A stretch of 64,000 nt of DNA from Buxus sempervirens (GCA_947561395.2 OX387191.1:32815439-32879438), one strand, 5' to 3'. Shown: positions 10,384 through 22,552, counted from the stretch's first letter. Program-made: numbers and translations. Notes: generated from the sequence alone by a model not told the origin.

Positions 10384-11923
10384 ACTGGTTTCATGAATTC
10401 TTCAAGTGAAGATTAGGTCTAGATAGCATCCAATTAATCATGAAAGCAAACAAAACAAAGTTCAGACAGAACACCAAATAGAAAAAGGAAATGTGAGGGA
10501 ATGATCAAAACTTCAAATGTTGAACTCTATAACCCCTTTAGATGAATACTCTCAACTACATTCAGAAGTCACTTGAAATATAGATGTTCAAGATCACAAA
10601 ACCAAACAAATGGATCTGGAAAAGAGGTGTTCAGGAATATGACGTACTTGAGAGAAGGTCCAACACCTTAGCTATATGGGGTGTTGGCATCCTCAAGTTA
10701 TCCTCTTGCATTCTTAGATAAACCCCAATGGCAAACATCAGCAAACTACAATTAGTTGTAAACAAATGTAAAATTATAATCATTAAATTAAAATTTTTTT
10801 AAACAGTTAACAATTTTTTTTTTGGTAATTAAACATTTAACATTTTTAGTAAAAATCAGCAAACTAAAATTAATTGTTAACAAATTCAAGGTCTGTTGTA
10901 ACAGGTGCAAACCGATAGGACATTGGGAAAATATAACCAAGAATAAAATACATTACATGAAAATAGTCCTATTTGTTATGACACCAGTGTTCCCCATGAA
11001 CTTTGGAAATTAAAAAAATAAAGAGATGAAAAAGGAACCTAATAAAAAAAATAGTACACTTGAAGCACCACAAAAAGACTTACATAACTCAATGGCACAA
11101 CAATTAAATCCACACCTCGAGAAAATAATATACCTGATCAATCCTCGTAAGTCATAACCACCAAATATGCTATTGAAGAAAGAATTACTAAGATGAAACA
11201 GAAAAAATAACAAATTAGATATTGCAAGCTTAACAAAGTCTAATAAGACTACCATGAAATTGAAGTTTGAAGTTTAAAGCATGCTTATAGAAATATTGAC
11301 TGCCAAATTGAGAACATTGTATTTAAAACAAGATTTGCAGACCCAATACAAAACCTGAGAATTTTCGTAACAAAATTAAGGTGCCAAACGTCAAAAGACC
11401 TGCAAATTTTCATATAAATTAATCAAAACAAAGCGATCCCTCATAACAATTGGCTGGAAAGAATAACATTATAATCAAAACAAAAGAGATCCAAAACATT
11501 TAGCATCTACAAAAAAACTTTAGTCCATAAAAAATTCAGAAGAAAGTGAAAGGATCAGACCCGAAGACACTTTTGTAAACTGGACTGATGTCTCAAAACA
11601 GAGGTTCACACAGGAAATTCAGCAAACATGTAATAGATAACTGGAACTAAGCAAACATATAATTACCAGAATCATATAGGAAATTTAGCATACACGTAGA
11701 ACACAAAATTCAGAAGAAAGCAAAAGAAAGCGGGAGTTAATCACAACAAAATAATAAATACCAAACCTAAAGACACTTTAGGGAAATTCAGCGGATATCT
11801 AATAGACAACCAGAACAAAGCAAAAGTATTATTAACAGAATCACATAGGAAATATAAGATGCAACTAACAATCAAAATAAAGGAAATCTAAGATGCAAGG
11901 TTGTCAACAAGGATTCGTATTTA
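10384..11923. other. no gene seen
   Basis: AT-rich sequence without a coding frame that resembles a known family and without clear transposon ends. Phrases such as gaaattcagc and agaaagcaaaag recur loosely between 11520 and 11870. Confidence 0.4.
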
Positions 11924-12129
11924 CCTAGTAGAAACAAGGTTGTGCGGCAGCTCTTTGAGAAGTCTTGCAAAAACTCTAAGATGCAAAAATAGATGTTTAG
12001 ATGAGCAGAGATGAAAATACAGGTGGCCTGGTAGAAACAAGGCTGTGCGACAACTCTCTGAGAAGTCTTGAAGAAACTCTGAGATGCAAAAATAGATGTT
12101 TGGATGAGTAGAGATGAAAATAAAGATGG
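11924..12129. repeat. 103-bp direct duplication
   Basis: Two copies, starting near 11924 and 12027, share gtagaaacaagg, gagaagtcttg and atgcaaaaatagatgttt with about ten differences. The copies are adjacent. No coding role is evident. Confidence 0.8.
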
Positions 12130-12453
12130 CACATGGAAGACCAATCGTGAGGTCATGTTTGTCCTTGAATTCTCTTCTGTTGTAAGAAGACCAACGGCCA
12201 TAAATTACTTAATTATCATCCGTTATGGGTTCGAGAAACTGAGCACTTGATCCAAGTAGGCAGCCACGTCAGAGATGACGTGGAGCTACCAGGGTTCAGA
12301 GCTTGGGGTTTGGAGCTCTCTTGTGAAATCTGAGAAAAATCCGATTGCTATATATATATATATGTATTTGGACTTAACTTCCAAAAAAAAAAAAAAAACA
12401 GGATAATGATTAAAATATTCTAGAAGCTCTAGATCATGACTAATTTCACAATC

Positions 12454-12618
12454 TTTTTTTTTTTTTGAACTCAAGGTATCCGAACCCGCTTACGCTCAAC
12501 CAACTAATCCCTAAGGGCCCATGCAAAGAATTGATAGAACCTAAAAGGTCTTGAACCTGAGACCTTGGAGGGAGCACACCACAGGCCCCAAGCATTGACC
12601 ATCATGCCAACCCTCTAG
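12454..12618 (-). mobile_element. tRNA-derived SINE, minus strand
   Basis: Read on the minus strand, the head carries a Pol III box A (TGGCATGATGG, 12599-12609) and box B (GGTTCAAGACC, 12547-12557). The body ends GAGCGTAAGCGGGTTCGG, and a 13-base poly(A) tail follows (12454-12466 as T on the plus strand). It is clearly related to the SINE at 13551-17043. Confidence 0.75.
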
Positions 12619-12733
12619 AGACCCCATACTCCCAAAAAATATGAGAACCTTCTCCCTAGAAGACAAGATGCATTTCATGCCAACCCTTTAGAGACCCCAT
12701 ACTCCCAAAAATATGAGAATCTTCTCCCTAGAC
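12604..12733. repeat. direct duplication of SINE head and flank
   Basis: A block of about 57 bases starting atgccaaccct (12604) recurs at 12677 with three or four differences. Both copies end cttctccctaga. The first copy overlaps the head of the SINE, so the duplication happened after the SINE had inserted, or the SINE head was copied with the flank. Confidence 0.8.
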
Positions 12734-13550
12734 GGAAGGTGGACTGTATAGCTCCTATCTACAATCTTATTTACAGCTTTGAAGTAGTGCCGTTCAATGT
12801 GGGTCCTACGCAAAAAAAAAAAAAAAAGAAGAAAGAAAAACCTAAAAAAAAGATGAAACCTGAGGGAACGGCATCCTATATATGCTGCAAATAAAATTGT
12901 ACATAGAAGCTGCACAGTCCGCCATTTAATCCCTAAAAGCCAAGATGAAAATGCATGAGCATGATGGAGGCTCCAACTTGACAACAGAAATTTCGAGAAT
13001 GAACTCATACAAGGCAAAATCACCAAGTTGAGATGCAATAGCAACTAAAGACCTAGTAGATGGAGTTATGTGAATTAAATTACAGAGTTATCACCAGTTA
13101 TTTTTGCTTTTGGCTCTTAGAAATTGTGAAAATGAAAAAGGAGGCTCTTAATTTGTAGAGCACCAATTTTCACTCAACCACAAGTCACCTACATAGGTGA
13201 TTTCTCATGATCAGTCAAACAATATGTAAAAAATACTTAAAGAAAATTGCTCATCATTTTTTAAACTGATCGATTGAAGCCCTGGTAGAGATATGAAATC
13301 TATTATTAAGCTCGACAGCCGAAATCATTGCCAAATGGTTTTGAAAACTGCACCAATAGATTTAGAGGATCGAAAAATCCTAGAAACTCTTACCTTCTAG
13401 CGTGATGAAAATAGTGTTGGGGCTCTAATCAGTAGATATTGACAAAATTACGCAATTAACAAAGCTACCATTAGGTAGAAGAAAAAAACATAAGACGGCA
13501 TGAATGCCATGGGTGTCCAGGATGCCCTTCCACCTTATGTGATGAGCAAC
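12734..13550. other. no gene seen
   Basis: Unassigned sequence. Short complementary pieces (gccgttc near 12790 and gaacggc near 12865) flank an A-rich stretch and could be ends of a small foldback element, but no TSD was found. Confidence 0.35.
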
Positions 13551-14126
13551 CCAAAGGGTTGGTCTAGTGGTCAAGGCGTGGGGCCTGGGGGTGTGCTCCC
13601 TCCCAAGGTCTCGGGTTCAAAACCTCTTAGGTGATATCAATTCTTTGGGGCTACCTGCATAAGGTCTATTGGCCTTAGACTTACCCGATCCATGTGGGTT
13701 GTAGGATCTTACATGGGCCCTCAGCTAGGGATGGGCGGCGCGCGGCCCGTTTGCCTAATACCCAAGCCCCCGGGGCCTAGCCCGCCGGGCCGGCGGGCCA
13801 ATTAATTTAAATTTTTTTAAAAAATCCCAAAAAATCCCAAAAAATTTCTGTAAAATACTTTTATTATTCACAAAATTGTTTTACACATATTGAGATAAAT
13901 TTTGCTCAAAAAAATATAAATTCATTAATTAGCACAAGTACACTTACAACTTTGCAAAAATTACATAATTACTTGAACAAATAATACTGCATCACTATAG
14001 TATAAGCACATCCCAACTAGGTTGGCACCCACTCATCTATCTATCATTTGCAGTTTAAAAGAAACAAAAAAAAAGAGAAAGTACAATTCCTATACTTTGA
14101 TTACAAAAATTATAACAAAACTTAGA

Positions 14127-16196
14127 CTACTCTAGTTGACTAAAATCAATATTCAAATCATCAAAGTCTCCAGCAAGTTGATCATCTTCATATTCTTGTT
14201 CTCTCAGTTCTGCCCTTAACCAATCTGTAAGACTAACACATGCTTGCACCATCTCCGGCGTTAATCTGCTCCTGTAATCATCCACGGTTCGTCCACCTGC
14301 ACTAAAAGCTGATTCCGATGCAACTGTGGACACCGGAACCGTTAGTAGATCACGTGCCATGGCGGAAAGCACAGGATAATTAACCTGATTTTGCTTCCAC
14401 CATGTCAAAATGTTAAAAGCATTATGCTCTTCTATACTATTAAAACTCATTGGGGGGCTTTCTAAAAAAATCATTAATTCAGATGATCCCCCACTACTAG
14501 AAGCTGGTTGTTTTCCCTTTCTTCTCCCACTTAAAAAATTCCAAGGGGAATTATCTGGTAGTGTTTGTTGGGTTCGCGTATGACTTTGTATGCTACTACT
14601 AGTATCGTATTCATAAAAAAGTCTTTCTAATAGATTTCTTATTTTACGTATATCTATTTGAAAAGTAGAATTCATATTTTCATTTATTCCATCTATTAAG
14701 TCTTCAACTCCTAATTTAATGCTAGGGTCCATTGTAGTAGCTAAACAATATAAATTAGGCATCTCTTGCCAATATTTTAAAATTTTAATTTCCATTGCAG
14801 GGATAATTTCCTTAGCAATGGGTGCATCTCTATATTGTTTAAAACAAATACTTATTTGATATAAACAAGTTATAATACTTGAAGATGTTGGGTAATAAAC
14901 TATTGATAAATATCTTGTTGCATCATAAAAAACTTTTAAAAAATCTCTTAAAATTTCGGCTATTTGCCAATCAAGATCTTCTAAGTCACATACAGGCATT
15001 TTACTTTTATAAAATATTGTAATTTCTTGTTTTAATCCTAGTGCAGCTTCTAGTATTAAATATGTTGAATTCCACCTATGTTCAACATCTAGGGTAATTT
15101 TTTTATATTGTTTTCCTAAAGTTTCACAATAATATTTAAATTCTCTAGCGGTTGTGCTAGATTGTTTTATAAATCTTACTGCATCTCTAATATTTATTAA
15201 ATGATGTTGAACAATTTTTAATCCATCTTGCACAACTAAATTAAGGATATGACAAGCACACCTAACATGAAATAAACTTCCATCTATATTTAAGTTTAAT
15301 TGTTGTCTTAATATTCCTACTGCAACATTATTAGCACTTGCATTATCAAGTGCTAGAGCCATTATTTTATTGTGTATTTTATAACTTCTTAGATTTCTAC
15401 TTATAGCATTTGATATATTCATTCCAGTATGGCTAGCATCTAGTGGTTCAAAAGTTATTATTCTTTTTTCCATATTCCAATTTTTATCAATATAATGTGC
15501 AGTTATAGCTAAATAGCTTATTTGTTGTCTACTTGTCCAAACATCTGAGGTTAAAGCTATCTTAAAAGTACTATTTGACAAAGTTTCTATTAATGCAGTT
15601 TTCATTTTTCCATATAATTTTATTGCATCTTTTCTTAAAGTGTGGCGTGAAAAAGGTTTAAATTGTGGTGCTAAATATTTAGTTATTAAACGGTTAAATC
15701 TTTTAGAATCTATTAATCTAAAGGGTAATTCTTCTTGAATTACCCACTTTACTATTTCAAGCTTGGTTTCTTCTTGATTAAAAATAAAATTACTCATAGC
15801 AACACTACTAGTAGAAATTTGGGTTTGCCTAGGGTCAATTTGGCCATGTTTTGGAAGGCATTTTTGCAAATGCCGGTTCAAGTGGCCTGTACCACCTTTG
15901 CCTTTACAACTAAAATGTTTTTTGCAATGGTTACACACTGCCTTCTCTTCACTCCCTACACTTTCAATGGTAAAATTGAGCCAAACACCGGAGGTTCTAC
16001 TCCTCTTGGTGTTCCTAGGTGGTAGGGAAGACAATCCCATATCCTGTGAAGGTAATTCAGTTTCAAGACCTTGGATGGGAGGGTCATTATATTGGGGTTG
16101 GGTTATATCATCAGAAAATATTGGGTCAGAAAGGGGTCTAAGATATTCCCTTTCTTCAGTGTCAAAAAACATAGGATACCTAGGGTCCATTATCAA
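14127..16196 (-). CDS. hAT transposase, full length (689 residues)
   Basis: The protein should bind the ends of its own element, cut it out and reinsert it. A BED zinc finger lies at about residues 68-115 (CNHCKKHF, then GHLNRHLQKC). The RNase H-like core has the three expected acidic residues: TSDVWTS (first Asp), LDNASANN (second Asp) and ASESAFSAGGR (Glu) near the C-terminus. A middle region of the DUF4413 type precedes the C-terminal dimerisation domain (WWKQNQVNYPVLSAMARDLL). The C-terminus is acidic. The start is ATG MIMDPRYPMF, with a second in-frame ATG two codons later; length and layout match autonomous plant hAT transposases. No intron, stop or frameshift interrupts it. It is the only gene in its element. 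The assignment is firm; activity is inferred from integrity alone. Confidence 0.95.
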   Translation of the reverse strand: MIMDPRYPMFFDTEEREYLRPLSDPIFSDDITQPQYNDPPIQGLETELPSQDMGLSSLPPRNTKRSRTSGVWLNFTIESVGSEEKAVCNHCKKHFSCKGKGGTGHLNRHLQKCLPKHGQIDPRQTQISTSSVAMSNFIFNQEETKLEIVKWVIQEELPFRLIDSKRFNRLITKYLAPQFKPFSRHTLRKDAIKLYGKMKTALIETLSNSTFKIALTSDVWTSRQQISYLAITAHYIDKNWNMEKRIITFEPLDASHTGMNISNAISRNLRSYKIHNKIMALALDNASANNVAVGILRQQLNLNIDGSLFHVRCACHILNLVVQDGLKIVQHHLINIRDAVRFIKQSSTTAREFKYYCETLGKQYKKITLDVEHRWNSTYLILEAALGLKQEITIFYKSKMPVCDLEDLDWQIAEILRDFLKVFYDATRYLSIVYYPTSSSIITCLYQISICFKQYRDAPIAKEIIPAMEIKILKYWQEMPNLYCLATTMDPSIKLGVEDLIDGINENMNSTFQIDIRKIRNLLERLFYEYDTSSSIQSHTRTQQTLPDNSPWNFLSGRRKGKQPASSSGGSSELMIFLESPPMSFNSIEEHNAFNILTWWKQNQVNYPVLSAMARDLLTVPVSTVASESAFSAGGRTVDDYRSRLTPEMVQACVSLTDWLRAELREQEYEDDQLAGDFDDLNIDFSQLE

Positions 16197-16548
16197 ATTT
16201 TTTGAAAAAAAAAATTCTTAATAAATAATATTATAATAACTATTTGGTGATATTAATTTATAAGAAAGGTAGAAGGAGAGACTTACTTATAATAATAATA
16301 TTTATACTAATTTAAAATCAGAAAATTAAATAGAAGAAAACCTCTTTAGAATGAATCTTGAACTTTGCAATTGAAGCCTTCAACCTCCAGAGTCCAATTT
16401 CCCACTTTTGATGCTTGAACAATTAGAAGAGATCGAGTATCACCAATTTCCAATTACAACAATTAGAGCAAAGAACTATTTGATAATCAATTAGAAGAGA
16501 GTAGGAGATTGTAGAAGTGGTGTGGTTTGGAGTGGGAAAGGGAGTGGC

Positions 16549-16556
16549 TATTTATA
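16549..16556 (-). promoter_or_regulatory. TATA box of the intact hAT transposase gene
   Basis: On the minus strand, CTATAAATAGCC lies about 350 bases upstream of the ATG, leaving room for a long leader or a leader intron. The surrounding block is conserved in the non-autonomous copy (about 36185-36370), which supports a functional role. Confidence 0.6.
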
Positions 16557-17043
16557 GAAAATTAAAAGTGGCTTTTTACTACCTCTACCCTTCAATATGA
16601 TTGTTATTTTGCAGTTGGAAGGGTAGAAAAGGTCTTTTTATCATCAATTACAACTATAGCCCCCCAATATAGTTGTTATATGGCTGTTGGGGGGGTAAAA
16701 TGGGCATAAAATTGGCTAAAAGCCACTTGTATGGAGGGAAAAGAGAGCTAGCCAACGGCTAGCTCTCTGGCGGGCCGGCCCGCGTGCCCAACGGGCTCGC
16801 GCGCGGGCCGGCGCGCGGGCCAGCCCGCTTGGGCCCACGCGCGCCCGCGCCGAGCACGGGCCCGGGCTGGCACGCGGGCCTGCGTGCCGCGGCCCGCGTG
16901 CCCTGGCGGGCCGTGCCCCCAGGGCCCTAGGCCCGTGGCGTGCCCGGGCCGGCACGGCCCGTTGCTCATGCCTACCCTCAGCGATTAGTCGGTTGAGAGT
17001 AAGTGGGCCCGAATACCCTAAGTTCCAAAACAAAAGAAAAAAA

Positions 17044-17465
17044 ATACGAAGTCTTAACAATTCGAAATAATTTGCAATTTCTTAAATGATATAAATCTTG
17101 TGAACGAAATGTTCCGCCATTAATTTCCATTAAAAAAGAAAATTTCTTCCGATTCAATTACAGGATAACATGATTTCTACATACGTTAGAAGGTGTTGTA
17201 GCCATTAAACAATTGAAGCTCGTGTTAGCGCTTTTGTGTTCTCCAAAGAAACAGTTGGGTTGGTTAACAAAAACAACAGAAAACCCACTTATTACAAGGA
17301 AGAAGAAGATAAAGTCTAATCAATGACCACTTATCAAAGCATTAAAGCATTAACAAACACACATTAAGTACACCAACATCATCACACTAAATTACAGCTT
17401 AAACATACAAGAGCGACACTTAAAGGTGATGATGAGGTAGTCCCTTCGCCATCACCACCGACTCG
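17044..17465. other. no gene seen
   Basis: AT-rich flank to the right of the SINE tail, without recognisable coding or repeat content. Confidence 0.4.
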
Positions 17466-17600
17466 CTAAGCAGTACCAATAACGCCCAGGTCTTGCTTGT
17501 CCTCTTCCTTCCCAGCACCAAAAACAGGCCCACCTGTGCCAGCGGCGTCCTCCACTTTATCTTGAACCTTGTCGATCTCTATCCCTCCCTCATATTTTGC
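17466..17600 (-). pseudogene. possible C-terminal exon of an unidentified protein
   Basis: A 44-codon open stretch on the minus strand ends in TAG (17468-17466). It reads KYEGGIEIDKVQDKVEDAA, then GTGGPVFGAGKEEDKQDL and VIGTA. The charged, low-complexity wording with biased, in-phase composition looks like the tail of a real plant protein rather than a chance frame. I do not recognise the family. A stop lies directly upstream (17603-17601), so an upstream intron boundary or a truncation is needed. Sequence to the right (17600-18030) has an open frame on the same strand but no recognisable content. This may be a relic exon or captured fragment. Confidence 0.35.
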
Positions 17601-18923
17601 TTATTGTAAGTCCGTCCTTGTCTTGTTCTCTCCTCCTTCCACCAACTCGTATGTTGTTGCTGTTTGTGACGCTTTCGGTAGTGCTCCTTGGGCACCTGAC
17701 ATTTTCAATTTTTCGGTGACTTGACCTTTTCCTCTTGTATTTTTGCAACAACTTTCTTTGCATCTTTATATAGTTAATAGAAGCAATTTCATGGGGTAGA
17801 ATTACAGGGAGAAGTCGGCCTTTATAGATCACATGTGGTAGATTTCGAAAGAACATCATTGACACATATGTTTCTTGTTTCATTACATGGAGGCCATGCA
17901 GACGAATGACTTGGAAGCATCTCCATCGTTGGAGTTCGCATAGCATCAGCAGCAACAGACTCACAACATGGGTGTTTATCAGGCCGTGGGCCGGCCCGGA
18001 AGAACATGGCCTGCTTCTCTTGCTGTGCAATGCTGGAGCACCTACGTATAGCCCAATGACATGTCACAGCTTAGCAAATGAACCGAACCCACAACTTCTT
18101 GGTTGCTTGCTAAACGTTCTATTCTACTACTCCTAAAATCAAAAATAGCTTTTTTTTTTCGTTGTCATCCTCTTTTTCCCTACCATTTTAGTTTAAATTA
18201 GCTAAGCACCATTGAGAAGAGCGTTAATTTATTATATACACTATGAAATATGTTAGCAATTCTCAATTTCTTAAAGTTAAAAAAGTAACTTTGATATATA
18301 GGGATACATAGGTAAAAAGAATACAAAGTTTCTCCCCAATGTCAAAATTGTCATTCAATTCTAATTAATCTCGATTATTAACGAGACAATGAAAAGTTTT
18401 GTGACTATTCATCTCTATCACTCTCAAGTAACATCCCCACTCTCTTTTATTTTCTTTAACTAATAATTAAAGCTAATTGTGGAAGAAAATTTTGTAACCA
18501 CCATCTTTATACTTTTTCATAACCAATTTTTAGTAAAGAATACAAAAGGCTTCAATTTAGAAGTTCAAAACGCTTCAAATTAAAGGTTCGTAACACAATT
18601 TAAAGGGTTTCAGTTTAGAAGTTCAAATGGCTTCAATTTAACTAATTGTGCAACTACAATTAAAGGTTAGTAATTGTTGTCTTGTGGGTCCTACCCGTGG
18701 GTGGGACGGGTCCCACGTGTGGTTGAATTGACCCACTTTCAGATTCACAGTATGAGTGTGCAGGGTGGTTAGAGATAAAAATTGAGTGTAGATAAGAATC
18801 CCAAAATTGTGAGACTCTATCTTCTTGCTCTCTCTATAAATAGCACCCCAGTGTTCCCTATTTGTGTGATCATTGTCATTCATGTGAGTGCAACTAAAAG
18901 GAGCCAGACCCCAAAGAAGCAAT
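17601..18923. other. unassigned flank with a promoter-like end
   Basis: Between 18540 and 18650 a phrase near ggcttcaatttagaagttcaaa recurs several times; a related set occurs at 27733-27812. A plus-strand TATA-like ctataaatagcac lies near 18834. Together these suggest an old LTR or transposon promoter cut by the LTR that starts at 18924. No coding sequence was recognised. Confidence 0.4.
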
Positions 18924-21318
18924 TGTAAGACCTCGAAATTTTTAGAATTTTTAATTAAATAAGTATCTATATTTTTAATGTGGTCCTTATTGAAATTTGA
19001 AATAAATTATATATGTGATCACATGGATGAGGGAATCTGAAGTATGATGCAAATCCAACCGTTGAATCATGAGATATTGGGGTGAGTATAATGTTAAGAG
19101 TTATTTAAATCGGATTGGTTAGTTGTATGGTAGTTGGTAGATATGAGATGCATGGGATAGTTTGTATTAAAATAGGGTTTCTTATTGTAGCATACGCTTA
19201 ATCGTATACCCTATGTATTGTGTCTCTGGCGGCTGAGAAAGGAGAAGAGAGAACGAGAGTCGCTGCGGGAGTTTTGTAAGCCTGAAGGAGTTCTGTTCTT
19301 GCTGAAAAGAGAGAGAGAGATCAGATCCAAGATAAGTAATAGAAGAGGAAGAGGAGAGATTGCCTTCTTCCATCAATCGAGAGGTAGGTAGCACACTCGA
19401 TTTGACGTTAAATGTGTTTATTGAGGTTTTGATCGACTAGCATGTTTTGAAGTGTTGTATACATGATTTTGGATATGAATAAAGTTGATTATGATGTACA
19501 GAAAGTAGTATATTGCATAGCAAAACCAGTTTTGAATTTTGGAATTAGCCGCTGTTTGACAAGCGCTCGACACGATCGCTTGAGTGATCCTGTTAAGCGA
19601 CTTGCCTGTGTTTCCTAAATCATTAACAGCCTAACTCATCGCTTAAGCGATGTGGTTGAGCGCAAGTTATAAATATTCTTAATAATCAGGTCGCCCAACA
19701 TGACCGCTTGAGTGCTCGTGTTGTTTTCTGATTCAAACTTGATAACACGATCGCCCAACCATTTCGCTTGAGTGCTTGGGTCGAGCGATCAACACAGATT
19801 CTTGAGTTTTTTCAATTTTGAGGAAAATTTCATTATAAAATGATTTCTAAAGATATTAAACCTTTGAACCAACAAATATTAAGTGTTTACGAACTGTTTC
19901 CGTCAATCATTTGATTAAAAACAATTTAAAGAGTATTTTGGGTATGTTTTGCTAAAGTATGTCTTACTTTGGGTATTCATAGATTTTGGTTATTTCACAA
20001 ACTGATTTGAGTTGAATGGGATAAATCTTACTAAGTATAAGTATATTTTTTAAAGTGTTTTGATAACTGAAATTTTGTTAGAAAAACTTTACATCAGATT
20101 TAGTATGTTGAGTTATTTCTTGGATAGTATATAAGCTTTGGAAAACCCTATATGCCACTAGGCATTGTTTCTAAATTGCATTGATATTGAGTGAGTTATT
20201 ACTATTGGTGTCTAGTGGGCATAGCTGCATATGGATCCATAGGGTTAAGCTAGATAGTGAAAATGTTTTCTTTGGTTGGATACTCCGAGTTTGCACTCGC
20301 GCTTCCTTTGCAAGTTAGTTTGCATTGGGGGGTCTTCATGTCAATAGGGTCTCATTTCAGATACCAATTGCTGGTGAGGTGCCCTGTATGTGTTGATTAG
20401 TGGTCATCCCCATGTTCAGATTTCAGGGGCTGCATGCTTCGGTGGTACATGCCGAACTCCGTATTTCAAATTCCAGTTGCTAGTACATGAGTTTCGTGCG
20501 CAATAAGTGGATGTCTAGGCCCCATATTTCAGATTCCAGTTGTTGGTATGAGGATTGTGATTACTAGCTTCGCTCATAAGTCGTGGGGTGGCGTAGTGAA
20601 TGGAGAGTTTCTTTTTAAAGGCCTGCTTTTCTTCATGAGTCCTACAATGTTATATGATGGTTGAGTTTTGGTTTTGCTTATTGCACTTATGTATTGAGAA
20701 TCATGTTGATGGCATAGTTTCTGTGATTATGATAGGTGGCAATACTCTCAGTTCAGAAATAGTTCTTACTTGATGAATTGTTTTTATTTGAGTATTGTTT
20801 TATTTGATGTGATTGTATCTTGATTACTCGTTTAGTTTATTGAGCATGAAAGCATGATTATTTTATGTATATAAATTGTTTGTTCATGCATAGTGTTACC
20901 TACTGGGATATTCGTATCTCATCCGTGTTTTTTTTTCCAGCAGATCCATGTGGGGACGATTTGGGAGTTGGTTCTCAGGGAGAGTTTGCTGATTTTCACT
21001 CGGAGGATTATTATTTTCTCGAGTAGACTTTTATTGGAGTTTGTTACAGTTGATACTTTTCTTTGTTACTCAATGCATTTGGATGATTATGAGAGTGAGA
21101 GTGATAGAACCCATTTTACCAGACTTATGATTTATTTTTGATGTGACGGTTTGGATGATACTTTTATCCATGCTTAGTGACTTTATTGATGTTAGAATTC
21201 CGCATTCTGATATAAATTGTTAAATGAATTCAATTGCAATGTCTGGTAATTAGTTACTTTGGACCCAGTAGCACTTTGGATTCGAATTGGGTGCTTGATT
21301 TGGGTTTAGGGCGTTATA
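18924..21318 (+). mobile_element. solo LTR, TGTAA family
   Basis: Begins TGTAAGACCTCGAAATTTTT and ends near gggcgttata. The flanking pentamers gcaat (18919-18923) and gcagt (21319-21323) agree at four of five positions. It shares a core with the LTRs at 23337 and 51248: ctagtgggcatagctg, then ggatccatagg, then gcttcctttg and aagttagtttgc. No internal coding region. A run of cgctcgacacgatcgcttg-like phrases (about 19560-19790) resembles parts of the candidate LTR at 48743-50422. Confidence 0.75.
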
Positions 21319-22406
21319 GCAGTGTTCTAGCTTGGATAGAAAGATCCTCTTTACAGAGAGCAGTGGTTCTATCTTAGAAGATTTGGGACAAGAGGTTTGT
21401 GCACTCTATTCACGCCATAGACGAAGGTTAAAAAAAAATGAAGAGACGCACAATCGAGTAGAGGAAGATAACAAGAAACCCTAGAAAGGGATTGAGGATA
21501 GCCACAATTGATTAAAAAAAATTTAGCAACTCACCAAGAACGGAATAGAGCCCTAATATGAGATTTTCCCTTTTTTGAATTGGGTCTCATAGAATAGATG
21601 AAATGGGTTAAAAACAAGAGACGAACCCCTTATATACTCTGCTCAATGTAGCTATATTAGGCTACATGTCAAGCAGGTGTACCCAAATAAAGGCACAAGA
21701 TGCTTAAAACAGATTTCCCGAATCTGTTTTTCTACAAACAGAAAAATGTAGCCTTGAATGAAGATACCTAGAAAACAAGTCGAAGCCTGTGGAGGCTACA
21801 TCAAACACAAAAAAACACAGATAGAAAGATGAATCTAGTTTTGAGATTACCCATAAACATATTGTATCCTGCTGAGGCTTACAAGATATTTGTATTGCAT
21901 AATCTTTGCAAAATGAATAAAATCCATATGTAATTGATCATTGATATTAATACACCATAAAAGATTGACAAATCCAAACACATTTAGTAAAAAAAAATAT
22001 TTCACAAACCTTTTGGATTATCAAACAATGAAGCACCTTGAGAAATCAGTAAATTTTTGCTCTTTTAGTAGTATAGGCTACAAAATTAACTACTAATTCA
22101 CCTCAACAATCATTTACTAGAGATAAAAGTGCAAGATTGTTCCTCAAGGCACACTTGATCAACTCATGAGCAATTTAATATTATGAGATGAAATTTTTTA
22201 GAATTTTTTGAGTGTGAGTGAGATAAGTAATATCCATGTGAGTCCTTTCAAAAATTACTATTATTAATGAGATATAGATGTAAAGAATACTTGATTTTGA
22301 TGATTCCACCTTGAGTGTCAAAGATGTTGTGGTATTCTTCAAGACTTGTATTCATTAAGATAGGTAGTCTTCCCATTTTTCCCATTTTTTTTTCACTGAA
22401 TTCAAG
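21319..22406. other. no gene seen
   Basis: The sequence after the LTR (gtgttctagcttggatag) may continue the element cut at 18923. The remainder is AT-rich and unassigned; no translated family was recognised. Confidence 0.35.
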
Positions 22407-22552
22407 ATGTCTGAGTTTACAGCTCATCCCAGAGTTCTTACACACACTTTGAACTTAGTATGTCTGAGTTTACAGCTCATCCCATGTTCTTACTCACACT
22501 TTGAACTTAGTATGTATGAGTTTACAGCTCATCCCATGTTCTTACGCACACT
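22407..22552. repeat. 52-53-bp tandem repeat, nearly three copies
   Basis: Units start at 22407, 22460 and 22512 and share gtctgagtttacagctcatc and cacactttgaacttagt. The third is cut short. The copies are over 90 percent alike, so the array is recent. Confidence 0.9.

Larger units (their letters stand above)
13726..16974 (-). mobile_element. intact autonomous hAT transposon
   Basis: The ends read TAGGGATGGGCGGCGC and, inward from the other side, TAGGCATGAGCAACGGGC. The 8-bp duplication ccctcagc is perfect (13718-13725 and 16975-16982). The subterminal regions are very GC-rich (cgcgggccggc-type repeats, especially 16770-16970) while the interior is AT-rich. It carries one long uninterrupted transposase gene. 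Intact ORF, perfect TSD and clear ends make it a strong candidate for a recently active autonomous element of about 3.25 kb, a usual size for Ac-like hAT elements. Confidence 0.93.
13551..17043 (+). mobile_element. tRNA-derived SINE split by a hAT element
   Basis: The left part (13551-13725) has box A TGGTCTAGTGG (13560-13570) and box B GGTTCAAAACC (13614-13624). The right part (16983-17043) reads gattagtcggttgagagt and ends in an A-rich tail. Between them lies the hAT at 13726-16974 plus one copy of its 8-bp duplication. The paralogous SINE at 12454-12618 has the uninterrupted junction (ggcccttagggattag), so it acts as an empty-site reference. The SINE proper is about 235 bases. Confidence 0.8.

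Noticed and set aside
12547..12609. tRNA gene suggested by box A and box B
   Set aside because: No cloverleaf can be formed; the unit is a SINE with a poly(A) tail.
13560..13624. tRNA gene suggested by box A and box B on the plus strand
   Set aside because: Same reason: SINE head without the acceptor and anticodon arms.
16716..17060. Arg/Ala/Pro-rich open frames on the minus strand
   Set aside because: They arise from the GC-rich subterminal repeats of the intact hAT and cross its boundary; not a gene.
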